64,000 nucleotides of DNA from Brachionus plicatilis (taxonomy: Eukaryota; Rotifera; Eurotatoria; Ploima; Brachionidae), in contig QEOQ01000455.1 of NCBI GenBank assembly GCA_010279815.1, positions 78,999-142,998 on the forward strand. The letters run 5' to 3'. A program made the translations under genes and the position numbers. This document shows positions 21,901 through 34,609 of this stretch, in pieces (position 1 is the first letter of the stretch; each line of letters opens with the position of its first letter). The notes beneath the pieces were generated by a model that searched no databases, was not told where the DNA came from, and saw nothing but the letters and a program-made list of their open reading frames with translations.

Positions 21901-24900
21901 ATCATTTCATCGAAATTTATTCACGTTTATTTAACGAAATTTAACTATATAATATTCATCAAGACTTAAAAAAGTTTTCCCACTCTTGTTCCATGAATGG
22001 GCTTCTACAAGATCATCCTAAGTAATAATCAGCTCTTAATGAAATTGTTTCAGATTTAAATTTTCGAAATATTTCAAAATAAATAATTTTTAATTAATTT
22101 AGTTATTAATAAACTCATTTGATTGAGTTTTTATTCAATTTATTTTAATTTTATTAAAATTAGGAGAGAAAATTTTATTTGCTGTTATTTTTTTAGATTT
22201 GTGGTAGATTTTATTAATTTTGTGTTTACTTTATCTCAATGAATTTTTTATTCGGTTGATTTTAGATTTTTTTTCCACTTATATCACATTTTCAGAAAGT
22301 GACATCAAAACAAAAGAATTTATTCCAATAATTTTTAAAAGTGAACTTTATATTCCCTCCAACATTTTCTTTTATTAACCTATAAATTTATGCTTCATTT
22401 CATGTGGCGAGCTGTCGACAAAATTAAAAAATTATTTTATCAACTTTTAAAGCTACATTATTCCAAGAGTTTAAGTTTTTAAGCCGCATTTTGTCCCATA
22501 GTAACTTTTTAAATACAATTCACTAAATTTAATTAAAAATTTTATTTGAACAGATTGAAAAAAAAATTACATTGATTCTTTTTTTTAAATTTGTTCATTT
22601 ATTTATTTGAAGTGATTGACTTTGCATCTTCCTTAAGTTTTTTATAAAAAAGGGTTTAAAGTGCCTTTGGTTCATTTTTTTTGTTCTCATAGAATGGTGG
22701 GTTAAATCAGCGGTAATAATTAACTAAGTCTAATCAATTATTTTATATTGTAACTCAACAAAAAAATTTTTTCATAGAAAACTTATTTTTACACATGAAT
22801 AAATTCAAATTAATCAGTTAGATCAAGAAAATCTGACAATTATTTTTTGTTTTGAGTTTCAAAAAAATATTTAATTTCATCACATTTTTTTATTTGTGAT
22901 TTTTCAAGTGGACGAGCATCGTCTCTCTTTATAAAATCAATTGATTAACAGTAGGATATTGTGTTAATTTTTTAAAAAATATTTTTCCATTTAAAAGTTG
23001 TCCACAAAAAAAATATATACAAGATGAGCTCACTAACTTATTAATTTGTTTTTCTATAGCATTCTTGCGCGATTTTTTTCTTTTATTTAATTCCATAAAA
23101 AAAATTTGAGCACCTTTTTCAATTTTTTTTTGGATCTATTCTAGTTTATTATTTTACTTGTCTAAACTCAACCTCAGAAGCTAAAAAAGAAATTTTATTT
23201 TTTTAAAACTAAGAATTAAATTTGAAAAAATATTAGATTTTAGCCAAAAGTATGTTTTGAGTTAATTTAAAAGTTATTTCAAAAATTAAAAAAAAAATTT
23301 TGCTGCGATCAAAGTTAAACTTAAATTTTCGATAAAGGAGCCAAGGTGTTTTTCATTTATAAATTTTCTAGTTTTAAATGTGTTTTTAAAAAAAGTTTCG
23401 TTATGAAAAAATCTTTATAAAAATTGGTTTACTTACTAAGGCGTTGTTGTTATTAGAATTATATGATAATTCTCCAATACTTTGAGAAAACAAATACAAA
23501 GAAAATTCTATTTAATAAAAGAAAAAATTTTTATTTTTAAGATTCACCTTTGTGTTTGTTAATCGATTATTCATTTCCTCTAAACAAGGATGAATCAAAA
23601 ATTAAAAAGAATTTTCCAAATAGATATTTCATTAAAAAGATTTCTCTAATTTTTAGGCTTACTCTGACTTAATTTCTTGTTAAAACCAGAGCAGCTCTAC
23701 CAAAACAGTTTTTTGTTGACCATTTAACAAAAAATTATACAAATTTTTAAAAAATTTTCCTAAATTTTGTTTTACTTTTTTTTGAGAAAAATATCAAAAT
23801 TTCTCAAGTCAAATAATTTTTTTTGATTGACTTAATTGTTTTAATCTTTAAATTTCTGTTGTATTATTTTCTTAATAAAAGTACCATTTATTTTTCTTAA
23901 TCTTCGGAAACAACTGCAAGAGGAAATAAATTGAAAAACCATTTTTATCAATGACGTAATAAATCTAAATGTTTGTTTTAATAGAAACTGAAAGACCGCT
24001 AGAAAATTAAAAAAGTGTTCAATTTTTTTTCCTCTTATGAAAATTTTTTAAAACATTTAAAATCAGTTTACTTTTTGACTTTTGCTTTAAGCATTCATAT
24101 TTCGTATAACTAATTTGGGTGTTACGAAAATTTGGATTTTTCTTAATATTTAAGTTTCCTTAATTAATTTTTTTCAAATTCTTAAATTTAATCCTCATTA
24201 ATTATTAAATCAAAAATAAAATTACATTTTATCAATGATTTAGTAAATTTTATTTCTTTCGTTTGGTTTTAATAGGTTTGAAGGAGAAGGCAAAATTTTT
24301 GAAAAATTAATTAATTTTTTGATGTCATTTTATTTGTTTAAATAATTAAAAAATATCCAAAAATAATTTCAATTCTTTTTTTTTTTAAATGAAATGAATC
24401 AGAAAATAATTTGCAAATTAAAAATTTTCCGATTTTCCCAATTAATCAGAAAATTTGAATCTGTACACATTCATTTTTTTTAATATCTGATGCTTCCATT
24501 TTCATTAAAATATTCTAATCTTTTTTTAGTTTTTATTTAGAAAAATATTTTTCTTAATCGATTGGGAATCTATGAATATGGTTAAATAATTGAAAAAATC
24601 AAAGAGAAATGTTCAAAAAATTAAATTAAATATTTGAAATTTTTTAATAAGGCAGTACCAGTTTTAAAAATTATGAAAAATTTTAAATTTGCTTATTATA
24701 TTTTATTAATTTTTTGAATTTCAGTCTTTATCTTCCGGTCACCGACTAGACATTTTTTGTCTTTTATTCATTTTTCGAATAAATAAAAGGAAAAAAAATC
24801 ATTTATAAATATTTCAGAAATTAATTTTTTCCCCGATTCGAGGAATGCAAATAAAAATTTGTTTTCTTTTAATTTTTATTTTTCGTTTTCATTAATTAAA

Positions 24901-25400
24901 TGCACATTGCAGACACATGTCAAGCTACAGAATATATTAAAGACCAAAAAATATACCATTAAACAGTGAACTTTGTGTAAAGTTTATTTTCATTTTATTA
25001 CTTATTCGGAATTTATTTTTTTAATTTTTTCTTAAATTTAATTTTAAATGCTAATTACAAATAATTTTGAATTAAAAAAAATTCAAATAAACTTTCCAAA
25101 AAATCAGTTAAATTAATTAAAAATCGATTTTATCAATGGATTGAGAAAATGCTTCTCAAATTTTTTTTATTTTGTTAAATCTACATATTAATCATGTTAA
25201 ATCAAAATTATTTAAATTAAATCAGAGATTTTTTTAAAAATATCTATATTATATTTTAACTTGATCATCAACTTCAAGATGCCCAATTTATCTGATTATC
25301 AATTTAGTATAAAATTCAGTAAATTATTAATTAGAAGTGTTTTAGTTTTTGAATGGAGGAAACTAAATAAAAACAAGTAATTTAATTATAAAAATTTTAT
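18961..25400. other. 6.4 kb of AT-rich DNA, almost featureless
   Basis: No gene, RNA or paired repeat could be supported. A GC spike at 19864-19881 includes GCGCCCGAACAG, identical to the core of a tRNA-Lys primer-binding site, but there are no LTRs. 21664-21745 has a short open stretch on each strand between splice-like signals, not assignable. 20455-20560 is slightly GC-richer without coding features. Confidence 0.5.
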
Positions 25401-26225
25401 TGGAATCCGAAGTTACAGCAAAAAGTTAATGGTTTATATAGGAGCTAGAAAGAGGAATTCTGATTGATATTATCCACACAGACTTCTCGAAGGTCTTTGA
25501 TAAAGTCTTACAGAGAAAACTTCCTAGGAAGCTCAGAGCCTATGGCATTGTCATTGTTGAACCATATGAATGGATTAAGTTTATTCTCAGAAGAAAGCAA
25601 AGAATAGTTCTTGGTGATGAAGTGTCGAAATGGGAAGAAGTGGTTAGGGATGATCGGTTTTAGGGCCTATTTTGCTTGTTATTTATATAAATGATTTATT
25701 GGACTCAATTCAAAGCCAGTGTTTATCTTATGCGATTAAGAAACATTTAGACTCCTGTACACAGGGTTTGTTAGACCACATCTTGAATAAGCAATAAGTG
25801 TATGGAACCCTTCAAAAAATGTCACATAAATATTACTGAAAGAGTCCAAAGAAGTGCGACGAAGCTAGAAAAATGTCTGAAAGAAAGTTCGTATCAAGAA
25901 AGACTAATGGATTTGGATTCAATACACAGCATGAAACTGGTGAGATAAATTAGGAAGCGTTGTTCATCCACATACAACTTCTTGACAAACAGAGTGGTCG
26001 CAAAATGGAATATTTTGGTGCAGAGTGTTGTCAACGCAAGAACAGTCAGTAGTTTCAAAGCAGGCATTGAAAGAGAAGTTTATGGTATGGATCAAAGAAA
26101 GAGAAGAAAGGTGTTAGAATAGACTACTTTACTGCAGTTTCACTACTATATTTTAATTGTAAGCGTTTTATGGAATCCGAAGTTACAACAAAAAGTAAGT
26201 GGTTTATATTGGAATATAGGAGCTA
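25401..26225. repeat. Direct repeats flanking a LINE fragment
   Basis: TGGAATCCGAAGTTACAGCA...GGTTTATATAGGAGCTAGAA (25402-25450) recurs at 26174-26225 with few changes and an 8-bp insertion (TGGAATAT). Between them lies the LINE remnant. The repeat is about 50 bp, long for an ordinary LINE target duplication; a duplicated older repeat is also possible. Confidence 0.55.
25438..26130 (+). pseudogene. CR1-like LINE RT remnant with internal deletion
   Basis: The frame reads ELERGILIDIIHTDFSKVFDKV (the DFSKAFD motif), then RKQRIVLGDE; stops follow. The FADD region is deleted (near 25735-25745), after which RLLYTGFVRPHLE and a worn C-terminus with SFKA are read. It is the same family as 26590-27837. 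Confidence 0.7.
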
Positions 26226-26290
26226 GAATGTGTGCTCCAGTATGCGGTTAAACTAATATTAAATAATAAGTATAAACATGTCAAGACATG
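26215..26290 (+). repeat. Dispersed repeat, copy 1
   Basis: AGAATGTGTGCTCCAGTATG...TTAAATAATAAGTATAAACATGTCAA is matched at 28710-28785 with about 80% identity by eye. Function unknown. Confidence 0.5.
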
Positions 26291-26440
26291 AAAAAGTAAT
26301 AGAAGTTGGTTTAAATTATAGTTATGTTGATTCCTTTGGGATCCAATAGGGGCCATAATTTTTTCTTGTGGTTCTCACTCATTTTTCTTATGCTCCCACT
26401 AATTTAGTTGTTACTCTATTTTTTTTAGTCTTATCTTTTA

Positions 26441-26530
26441 GGGGATCAGATTTTTTTTTTATTTGTTTATCTGCACCGAGATAATGCTCCTTCAGAAGAT
26501 AAAAAAAAATAAAATAAAATAAGAAATGAA
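26441..26530 (+). repeat. Tail-like repeat, copy 1 (GCTCCTTCAGAA)
   Basis: TTATTTGTTTATCTGCACCGAGATAATGCTCCTTCAGAA followed by an AATAAAATAAAATAA tail matches 35031-35110 (..GAGCTAAAGCTCCTTCAGAA..). It probably is the 3' end of a LINE or SINE family; the tail supports retroposition. Confidence 0.45.
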
Positions 26531-26589
26531 CAAAAATTAAAAAAAAAAAGAAAAGAATAAATATATAGATTTCGTTCCAAAAATGCCGT

Positions 26590-27837
26590 GCTCTACAAAT
26601 TTACTAGAAACAATGGATATAATCTCAAATCTACTAACCTCTGGCAATCAGATCGACATTGTATACACTGACTTTTCCAAGACCTTTGACAAAGTTTCAC
26701 ATCGACTGTTACTCTACAAGTTATCAGCTTATGGATTTGAAAAATTTTAGATTAGATTTAGGTGAAAAATTTTTTAGATGGAAGAAAGCAAAGAGTTGTT
26801 CTTAGTAACGTTGAATCAGAATGACCTTGATGTTACTAGGGGTATTCCGCGAGGATCGGTCCTTGGGTCTCTTCTTTTTGTTATTTTCATAAACGATTTG
26901 TCCGAATCTTTAAGTAATGAAACAAAAGTCTATGCTGATGACATGAAAATTTTAGCAGCTGTTAACCATCTAAATGATAACTTATCTTAACAGCGCGATA
27001 TAGATACGATTTCAAGCTGGGCGATTACATGGGCGACTGATTTAAACGTAGAAAAGTGTAAAAATATGCATATTGGTATTAAAAATCCCCAATTTTACTA
27101 CATAATAAACATGGAACAGAATCATCAGATAAAACAAAATTGGAAAGGGATTTGGGTGTGTTTTTTCAAAATGATCTAAAATGGGGTGCACATGTTAGCT
27201 ACTCATTTGGCAGAGCTAATAAGATCTTGGGAATGATTTGGAAAATTTTTAAATTTCTGGACGCCAATGTAGTTAAGTTATTGTATACCTAATTGGTAAG
27301 ACCTCTTATTGAATATGGAGTTATTGTTTTGAATCCATACCTGAAAGAAGATAAAAAGGAATTAGAAAAATTACAACTTAAAGCTACAAAGTTGATTCCA
27401 GCCTTTAAGAATCTTGAGTATGAAGAAAGATTGAATAGAATAAAACTTACCACTTTGGATACGAGAAGAAGAAGAGGCGATTTGATTCAGTTTTTTAAAA
27501 TTGTAAACAGTCTAGAAACTGTTAAATTGGTAAGTGAAATCAGGTTCAAAGAAATAATTATATTTTGAGGGGTCATGCAAAGATGGTTACAAGAGAACTT
27601 ATTTAAAATTGTCCATCACGGTTCAACTTTATCACAAACATGGTTGTAAACGACTGGAACCGTTTACCAAAAAATGTTGTTGAAGCAAATTCATTAAATT
27701 CCTTCAAAGCAAGACTTGATGAATGGTTTATGGTACAGAATGTGGTGTGATTGCAAAGAACTGCCACAGCCTTACGGTTTAACTCGACTTGCTCGAGTCG
27801 CAGTTATTTTTACTACTAATACTACTAATAATAGTAA
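26590..27837 (+). pseudogene. CR1-like LINE ORF2, C-terminal half with 3' end
   Basis: RT blocks in order: STNLLETMDIIS, DIVYTDFSKTFDKVSH, RKQRVV, TRGIPRGSVLGSLLFVIFIND, VYADDMKIL, ISSWAITWATDLNVEKC, then after several stops MVRPLIEYGVIVLNPYLKED, LEKLQLKATKLIP and RFNFITNMVVNDWNRLPKNV with SLNSFKARLDEW, stop at 27748-27750. The 3' UTR has an AACTCGACTTGCTCGAGTCG hairpin and ends in a (TACTAA)-like microsatellite (27808-27837), as in CR1/L2-type elements. At least six frame breaks make it inactive. Confidence 0.85.
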
Positions 27838-28034
27838 TAATAAGTCGAAAGAAAATTAAAAACGAAATGTTGAAATAACAAGAGGCAAGGCATGTTTGAA
27901 TATTTGATAGTTTAGGGAAAAAATAGAGGAAATTACTAGGTAGCAATCAGTCTTAAGCAAAAGTCAGAACAAAAAGTCATTTCAAAGACTTTGAAATAAA
28001 AATGGCCAACTTAATAACTACATGGAACATCAAA

Positions 28035-28097
28035 AGACTTTTAAAAAAAAAATCAAAAACTTGACTTAGCCTTTATGACTTTAAACAACTCTGGTAG
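28035..28097 (-). repeat. AAGTC-repeat hAT-like MITE, one end
   Basis: It ends GACTTTAAACAACTCTG on the + strand, the inverse of the CAGAGTTGTTTAAAAGTC terminus; AGTC-type motifs precede it. Confidence 0.5.
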
Positions 28098-28099
28098 CA

Positions 28100-30470
28100 A
28101 TGACACAATAGATTTGGATATTCGATATATCTTGATTCGAAGCCTTACCAATTTTCTGACATCTTATTTTATATCTAATTATTTGTTGTCCATTTTTTTA
28201 TCACGATTCCTAAATATCTTTTATTTATTTATTTTATCTGTGCAGATTTAAAGAAAAAAAAATTAAATTTAAAATCAAGACAAAATAAAAATGTAAGAAA
28301 AAATAAGATAAAATTAAAATAAGTTAAAATATATAATAATATAATAAAAAGAAAATTAAAATATTTATTAATATAAATTATTAAATTAAAATAAATAGAA
28401 ATCTATTGAAGTTAATTTTTATGTTTTAATTAGAAATTAATGATGTGCGTCTTAACTTTTTGAACAGGATTTTTTGATTGAAGTTTTTATGGTTTTCATT
28501 TTCTTTCAATTTATCAGCCGAGTAAAAAATCTAATTATCAAATATTTTATATTAATTTGAATTTTCACAATTTTTCAATTCAACTTCATTTCAAAAATTT
28601 TCACTTTACAAATTTTTAACACAAACTTTAATTTCATTAAGTTTCATTAAAAAAACATGTGAAAAAAACTAGTGCGTATAAATTTTTGTGCAAAACTGTT
28701 TAGGAATAGAGAAGGTAGAATGTGTGCTCCAGCCTGCAGTTAATCTTAAATTAAATGATAAGTAGAGACATGTCAACAATTAGGTCTTGACATCTGAATT
28801 ATTTAGTCATTTGATTTTAATCCACAAAAATACAATTCATTATTCAAAAGTTAAATATTTTGGAAATAATGAAAAACATTTAAAAGTTGATTTCACTTTA
28901 ATTTTAGACAATTTCCAAACAATTATTTTTGTGCAGAATTACACATTGTTGAATATTGTTTTTCTCTTCTGGAAATATTGATAAGAAATTAATTTTTAAA
29001 TTTTTTAGAATTTTTAAAAAGCAATTTTTGTTCTCTGACTGAAAAAGCTACTTCAAGCTATTAGAATAAGCGTGTACATGACATTTCAATAGAAGCAATA
29101 AAAATTTTTAATCTCTTTTCTTTTTCTAAAACAAAAAAAAAAGATAAATAAAAAAACTTATTGTAAATATATAATCTCTGAATTCAATGACCTATAAGTT
29201 GCAGCTTTTAAAAAAAAATAACTGAGTACAACAAGCTTTTATTTGAAGAAAAAATTTTAAAAGTCTAACAAATAAGTGTTCTCTAAGTTTCAATTAGCCT
29301 AAACCACCTTTTCAGCAGACAGATTAATAAATTTTAGGTCTCCAAATTTCTGAGTTGTACTTAAAGCTAAATGCTCAAAAAGCGAAATTTTTAAATTTGA
29401 AAAAAGTCGACTTATCAATTTTTAACCTGTCAGTTATTTGATTAAAGCTTAGCTGATGATTTATTTAAATGTAGAAAGCTTAGAGCCAAGAGATTAATGA
29501 TTTATAAGAGCCAAAATCATATGTTAAACATAATTAGATATAAAGTATTAAATCGATTCAAGTCTTAGGCCCAAAAAGCTTAACTTACATAATTGACATA
29601 TTTACTCTTATTTGTGTTAAAGATAAATTTAAAATATTTTGTTGATTTTAACGTGTAAGGCAAAAATAGCTTTCGATCGAGAGGAGTAAAAGTAGCTTTT
29701 TACAAATACCTTCCAAAATTTGTTTATCAGAAAAAAACAGTAACTTGAATAGTGAAATTGGATCTATTACTTAAAATAGTTAAGAACGCTTTTTTAAGAG
29801 CTCAGTTTGCTTTTTGAGGTAAACAAGATAAAATTTATTTATTTATTAAGACTAAGACTCAATTTTCGGCTTTTTACGAGCTTACTTAAACATTTTTCTT
29901 ATTCCAAAATGAAAGAGTAACAACCTAAGTTAATAAAGTTGTTACCATGCCATGGTAAAAAAAATCCAACATGAATAAGGGAAAACAGTATTTTTCAGCA
30001 TTAAGAGTATATTTTTAAAAATGGCAATGGTCAGGCAAATTGAAGTTTATGGTCAAGCCTAAAAATTATTATTTAAATTAAGTTTTTAACTAGAAGAGAT
30101 GGACTAGTCAAACTTTTGGAAAATAAAAAATTTAGTCAAAATGAAAATTATTGTTCATTTTTATATTTTTACATTTTTACATTTTTGAGAGAAAAAATAA
30201 AAATCTCAAAATCAAAAAATCTAAAAAAATTTTCATTCAATAAATTCGCAATTACTTAAAAAGGAGTTTTAGAAAAATTTTAAATGAAAAATCCAGGGAT
30301 AATTTTTTGAAAATCCCTTTTAATTTATTATTACTTTTCTTAATGAAAATTATTAATGAAAGTTTTTTTATTTTGAGATTTTTATTTTTTTGAGAGAATG
30401 TAAAAATGTAAAAATAAAAAAATGTACAATAAATTACATTTTGCCAAAATTTAATCTTTTTTTTTTTTTT
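28100..30470. other. AT-rich intergenic DNA
   Basis: Copy 2 of the 26215-26290 repeat lies at 28710-28785. Nothing else supported; the open frame at 28787-28981 has no coding character. Confidence 0.5.
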
Positions 30471-30478
30471 TTTAATTA

Positions 30479-30544
30479 CAGTGGTGATTTGATAACAGTA
30501 TTTTACGTAAATTTTCGTAAAATACTGCTATCAAATCACCACTG
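30479..30544. mobile_element. 66-bp mariner-type mini foldback
   Basis: CAGTGGTGATTTGATAACAG... and its inverse ...TATCAAATCACCACTG form near-perfect arms around TTTTACGTAAATTTTCGTAAAA. Flanks are TA on both sides (30477-30478 and 30545-30546). The CAGT start, the TA target and the ACGTAAATTT centre link it to the TTTACGTAA mariner family. Confidence 0.75.
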
Positions 30545-31579
30545 TATTGATCTTTACATTCTAATATCTTTTTTTTTAATTTAATGATAATAATAAAAAA
30601 AAAATTAGGTTTTTAGATAATTTTTGATTTTATTGCAGAATTTTATTTTTGAAGTAAACATTAAACTAAATTTATTATTTCTGCAAATTTGTGCAAAAAT
30701 TTTATGCAGAACAATTTATTATTATTATTATTCAAGGTTAATCAACGGGCTAGAGCCCTTATCTATTTTCTAGACTGGTATTGTTTAAAAATATAAGTAC
30801 AATATATTCTTTTTTAAAATAAAATCCAAATTTTACGAAAAAAAAAAAATTAAATTTTTCATTTAAATTAAAATTTTTTGTAAAATAAATCAAATTTGTC
30901 GAATAATTAACATACTCTTTTGTAAATTGAGTTTAATTTATTAAATACAAACATCTTAAATTGATTTTTTCAATTAAAAAATTATTAATTTATTTTGGAA
31001 AAAAATAAGAAAAGGTCATTTCGCCAAATTTTGATTTAGCATCATTTTGTGCCAAAAAATCCGAATTCCGAAAATTTCATTTTAAATTTCTTGAATGATT
31101 TGTTTGAAGCTGATATTTTAAGATTGAAGGTTCATAATCAAATTTCAAAATTTTAAATGAAAAGTTAATAATTTTGATAAAAAACGGTGTTGAAAGGAAA
31201 ATAAATTATATTTTTCTAAGAAATTGTTTACAGTATTAAAGTCTTTACCAATAAAATGAAATTTAAAAAGTTTGTGTATACAGATATAAATAATTATTAA
31301 TTTTTTGAACTATATACTTGCTGTAATAAATAATTAATAAAAGACAATAGTCAAAATAAGGTAAGTTGTAGGTTTCTAAAAAATTGAATTTTAACTGATG
31401 TTGATAAGTAAAATAGTATTTTTATTGAATAGAGTTTTTTATTTATCGAAAGAAATACATTAGAGATATGTTTACTGAAAATCAATTTATTATCAATTGT
31501 AACTCCCAAAATTTTAAATTCCTTTACTACAGTAACTTGCATATTTTTAATTATTATGGGAGAATTACTCTATTATTTG

Positions 31580-32468
31580 AAGAATATTGTTTCCGCACAA
31601 AGAAAAATCTTTTCAACACAAAAAAAATCTATTCAGCACAAAGACCCCTCTTCTAAGCACAAAAAATCTAATAAGTCTAAAAAAGCTTTTTAGCACAAAA
31701 ATTTTGTGTTTAAACCATAATTTTATTTAAATAAAAAAAATGCAAAATATTTATTATTTTTTTATATTAAGTCAAATTTAAAGCTTGGCAATGCCACCTT
31801 TCAGACAATTTGTTCCTTTCTCTTTTCGGCTTGTTAGCAAACTCATCATTATCAAGCAATTCTTTTAATGCCATTAAATGAGAACAATAGGCATATTTCA
31901 CAAAGTATTTGCAACTACATGTATTTTCTTTTGTATTCAAGGTGTAATAACCATTAAAGATATAACTTCTTTTTCCCATAAGTTTGAAATTATCATTAAC
32001 GTAAGTATTAACAATATTTTGTATCTTTTTTAATACGTATGGTTATAATTATTTTATGATGCAAAGAGTAATTTATTATATAATTTACCTGTTTTAAATT
32101 TGGTCTAGTGATCACATTTAACTCTGGGTTAATTAAACGAATGTGTATTTGTTTTGGTGTTATATTAGTATCATTTTTAAATTCATGCAAAATAAAATTA
32201 TTGTTTAAACACAAAATTTTTGTGCTAAAAAGATTTTTTAGATGATTTAAATTTTTTGTGCTGATCAGATTTTTTTGTGCTAAAAAGATTTTTTAGATGA
32301 TTTAAATTTTTTGTGCTGAGAAGAGGGGTCTATGTGCTGATCAGATTTTTTTGTGCTAAAAAGATTTTTTAGATGATTTAAATTTTTTGTGCTGAGAAGA
32401 GGGGTCTATGTGCTGATCAGATTTTTTTGTGCTAAAAAGATTTTTGTTTGTGCGGAAAAGGGAGACCC
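31580..32468. mobile_element. MULE-like element with TGTGCTAAAAAGAT array
   Basis: TATTATTTG at 31571-31579 and 32469-32477 is a 9-bp target duplication inside LINE coding sequence. The right end inverted reads GGGTCTCCCTTTTCCGCACA; the left end carries CCGCACAAAG near 31593. The left subterminal region has AGCACAAA...ATCT motifs (31605-31710); the right one has tandem TTTTTGTGCTAAAAAGATTTTTTAGATG units (32205-32450) in about four copies. Transposase remnants lie between. Confidence 0.82.
31767..32214 (-). pseudogene. MULE transposase remnants: N-terminal linker and SWIM zinc finger
   Basis: 32214-32008 reads EFKNDTNITPKQIHIRLINP...TRPNLKQVNYIINY, a segment found before the catalytic core in MULE-type transposases. 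The core is deleted. 31979-31767 reads YYTLNTKENTCSCKYFVKYAYCSH, a SWIM finger (CXC...CXH), followed by a basic PKRERNK tail and a stop at 31767. SWIM fingers sit C-terminal to the MULE DDE core and are thought to bind DNA. This is an internally deleted, non-autonomous copy. Confidence 0.72.
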
Positions 32469-32885
32469 TATTATTTGTAACAAACATACAAAATGTTTTG
32501 GCCCAATTTATGTCTAGTTTGTTGAAGTTATACCTGTGTGCAATTGGTTCAATGAAAATTTTAAACTGTTTGATTATTTCATCAAGAGTTTTTCCAGATA
32601 AATAGAAAGTTGTGTCATCTGTGAACAATTTACATTTTAACTAGTTAATAATTAATTAATAACCTTGAAAGACTCCAAGTTTCAATTCTTTTGATAAAGA
32701 ATTTGTATTTTTTAGTTTTATAAGTTGTTTTCTATTTGAAAACTAATTAAGTATCAATAAATTTTACTTTTGTATTGGAATTTTTATATGAAATTTCACA
32801 TTACCAAAAATATAAAAAAAATTTTAAACGCTACAAAAATTGCCAAGATCTTAAAAACACTAAAATCCAACGTTGTAAAAGATAC

Positions 32886-32965
32886 CAGAGTTGTTTAAAA
32901 GTCACAAGTCCTAAGTCAAGTCCAAGTCCGGAATTGATATTTTTTTTTAAGTCCAGACAATAAAC
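32886..32965 (+). repeat. AAGTC-repeat hAT-like MITE, left end
   Basis: CAGAGTTGTTTAAAAGTCAC, then AAGTCCTAAGTCAAGTCCAA and a TCCGG block. No right end in the vicinity. Confidence 0.55.
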
Positions 32966-33889
32966 TAATTTTAAAATACAATTGAAGAATAACTCAAAAT
33001 GTCCTGAGTCTAATTAACCATTATTGTTCTAAGTGTTCTATTTACACTAAAAGGTTTTGTTGGAAAATTATTTTAAAATCTTTATGATGTTTAAAAAAAA
33101 TCTTTTAAATCTGTTAAGAACTATGAGCTCGAAAATGCATGAGCTCACTAAATTTTTATATAAAGTCTTTCGAGAATTTTTTTTTTTAATTATTATTTAA
33201 GAGAATTTATTAATTTTTAGGATTTAAAAAAAAATTAGTTTTTTCAAAATAAACTAACTAATGAACGAAAAATTTCAATTGAATGAAAATTCTTAAAATA
33301 TTTTGCTTTTATTTTTAATATTTTAATATTTTAAATTTAAATTTACCTAAGGGGTTTAAACTTAATTTAAATAAATTGTGTAAAGAAAAAAAAAAGAATC
33401 AGAAATTATAATTTTAGATTTTTTTAAATAATTTTCTTTTTCTTTTGTTGTTTTAAACTAGTTGTTTTAAGCTGGTTTTATTTTATAAAAATTAAGTTCT
33501 TTTCAATTTCAATTTCAAGGTTAACCATTGAAAATTTCAACACTTGTCGTATACCCGACTATTACTACCTTTACCTTTAAATACTCAATTATGTAACATC
33601 AATTTATCTAAATTATTTATATTGTATTTTTCTTTAAATATTCATTATTTAATCATATTCATTAATTTTTTTTATAAAATCTTTAATTTACTTCAAATTA
33701 TGATTCAAAAAAAAAGCAATAAAAAAATTTCATCGTTTAAAATGACAACAATAAATTTTTCGATAAAAATCAGTAACATAATTCAGGTTAAGTTAATTCA
33801 CAAATTTAAATTTATAGCTTTTATATTCATTCATTCAAACTGAAATAATTTTATTTTTCTACTTAAATAAATTTTAAATTTTAAAATAG
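32966..33889. other. AT-rich intergenic DNA, nothing recognised
   Basis: The open frame 33544-33843 is low-complexity (I/F/N/K) and has no coding hallmark. Confidence 0.5.
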
Positions 33890-34255
33890 TGTGTTATATC
33901 AAATTGTAGAGAAAAAAAAATTCTAAAAATTTACATTTTTATTTTTTTCTTTTGTACTCGATTTTTCGTCAAAAACAATCAAAAAAAAAAATTAAGATGA
34001 AAAAAATAATCAATTTCTAAAATTTTGAACCGACTTTAATTTTTTAATTTTTATATGAAGTTTTCTGTATTATAAACATTTAAAAGTTTAAAAAATTTTT
34101 TATACCGAGTATGTTATATCAAATTGTAGAGAAAAAAAAATTCAAAAAATTTACATTTTTATTTTTTTTCTTTTGCACTAAATTTTTCATCAAATTGAAT
34201 AAATAAAAATTTTAGATAAATAAAAAAATCAATTTCTAAACTTTTGCAACACACT
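33890..34255 (+). repeat. Two-copy tandem repeat, about 220-bp period
   Basis: TGTTATATCAAATTGTAGAG followed by an A run and TTTACATTTTTATTTTTTTC occurs at 33893 and again at 34112, each followed by a similar ATCAATTTCTAAA.TTTTG block. The second copy ends ACACACTGTA. A decayed TIR element is possible but unproved. Confidence 0.55.
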
Positions 34256-34609
34256 GTACATGGAATCAAGTACATGACTATTTTTTTAAAAAAAAATAAA
34301 GATACATTTATAAATTTATAAATTAGTAGGCTAAGATGAATTTTAACAAGTTCTAGTTCTTTTATTGAACAAGATTCGATATTTTATTTCCAAATAAAAA
34401 AAATAAAAATTAGAAAAAATATTTTAATCTTATTTTATTTATTATTAATTATGTTATTAATATTGAAATAGAAAACAAAATTACTGACTTAAGGAACAAA
34501 TGTTTTTTTATTTCTTTTATAATAAAAAAAGTAATACAATTTATATCAAATTAGAACAAAAATAATTAAACATAGACAAAAATAATATTCAATTTCCCTT
34601 TTTAGTAGC

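Larger units (their letters stand above)
30716..32765 (-). pseudogene. LINE ORF2 with 3' end, split by a MULE-like element
   Basis: Minus-strand order: FSNRKQLIKLKNTNSLSKE and GVFQG (about 32760-32665), a small internal deletion, FTDDTTFYLSGKTLDEI (catalytic box), KLDINWAKTFCMFVTNNRV, then the insertion 31580-32468, then VTVVKEFKILGVTIDNKL and LYSIKILFYLSTSVKIQFF to 31351. The 3' UTR ends with a GGGCTCTAGCCC hairpin and an (AAT)n tail at 30716-30735. The FKILGVTID and KFNKLDINW style differs from the other CR1-like copies, so this is a separate LINE family. Confidence 0.8.

Noticed and set aside
33544..33843. 99-codon + strand frame
   Set aside because: Low-complexity AT-driven composition, no start context or homology visible.
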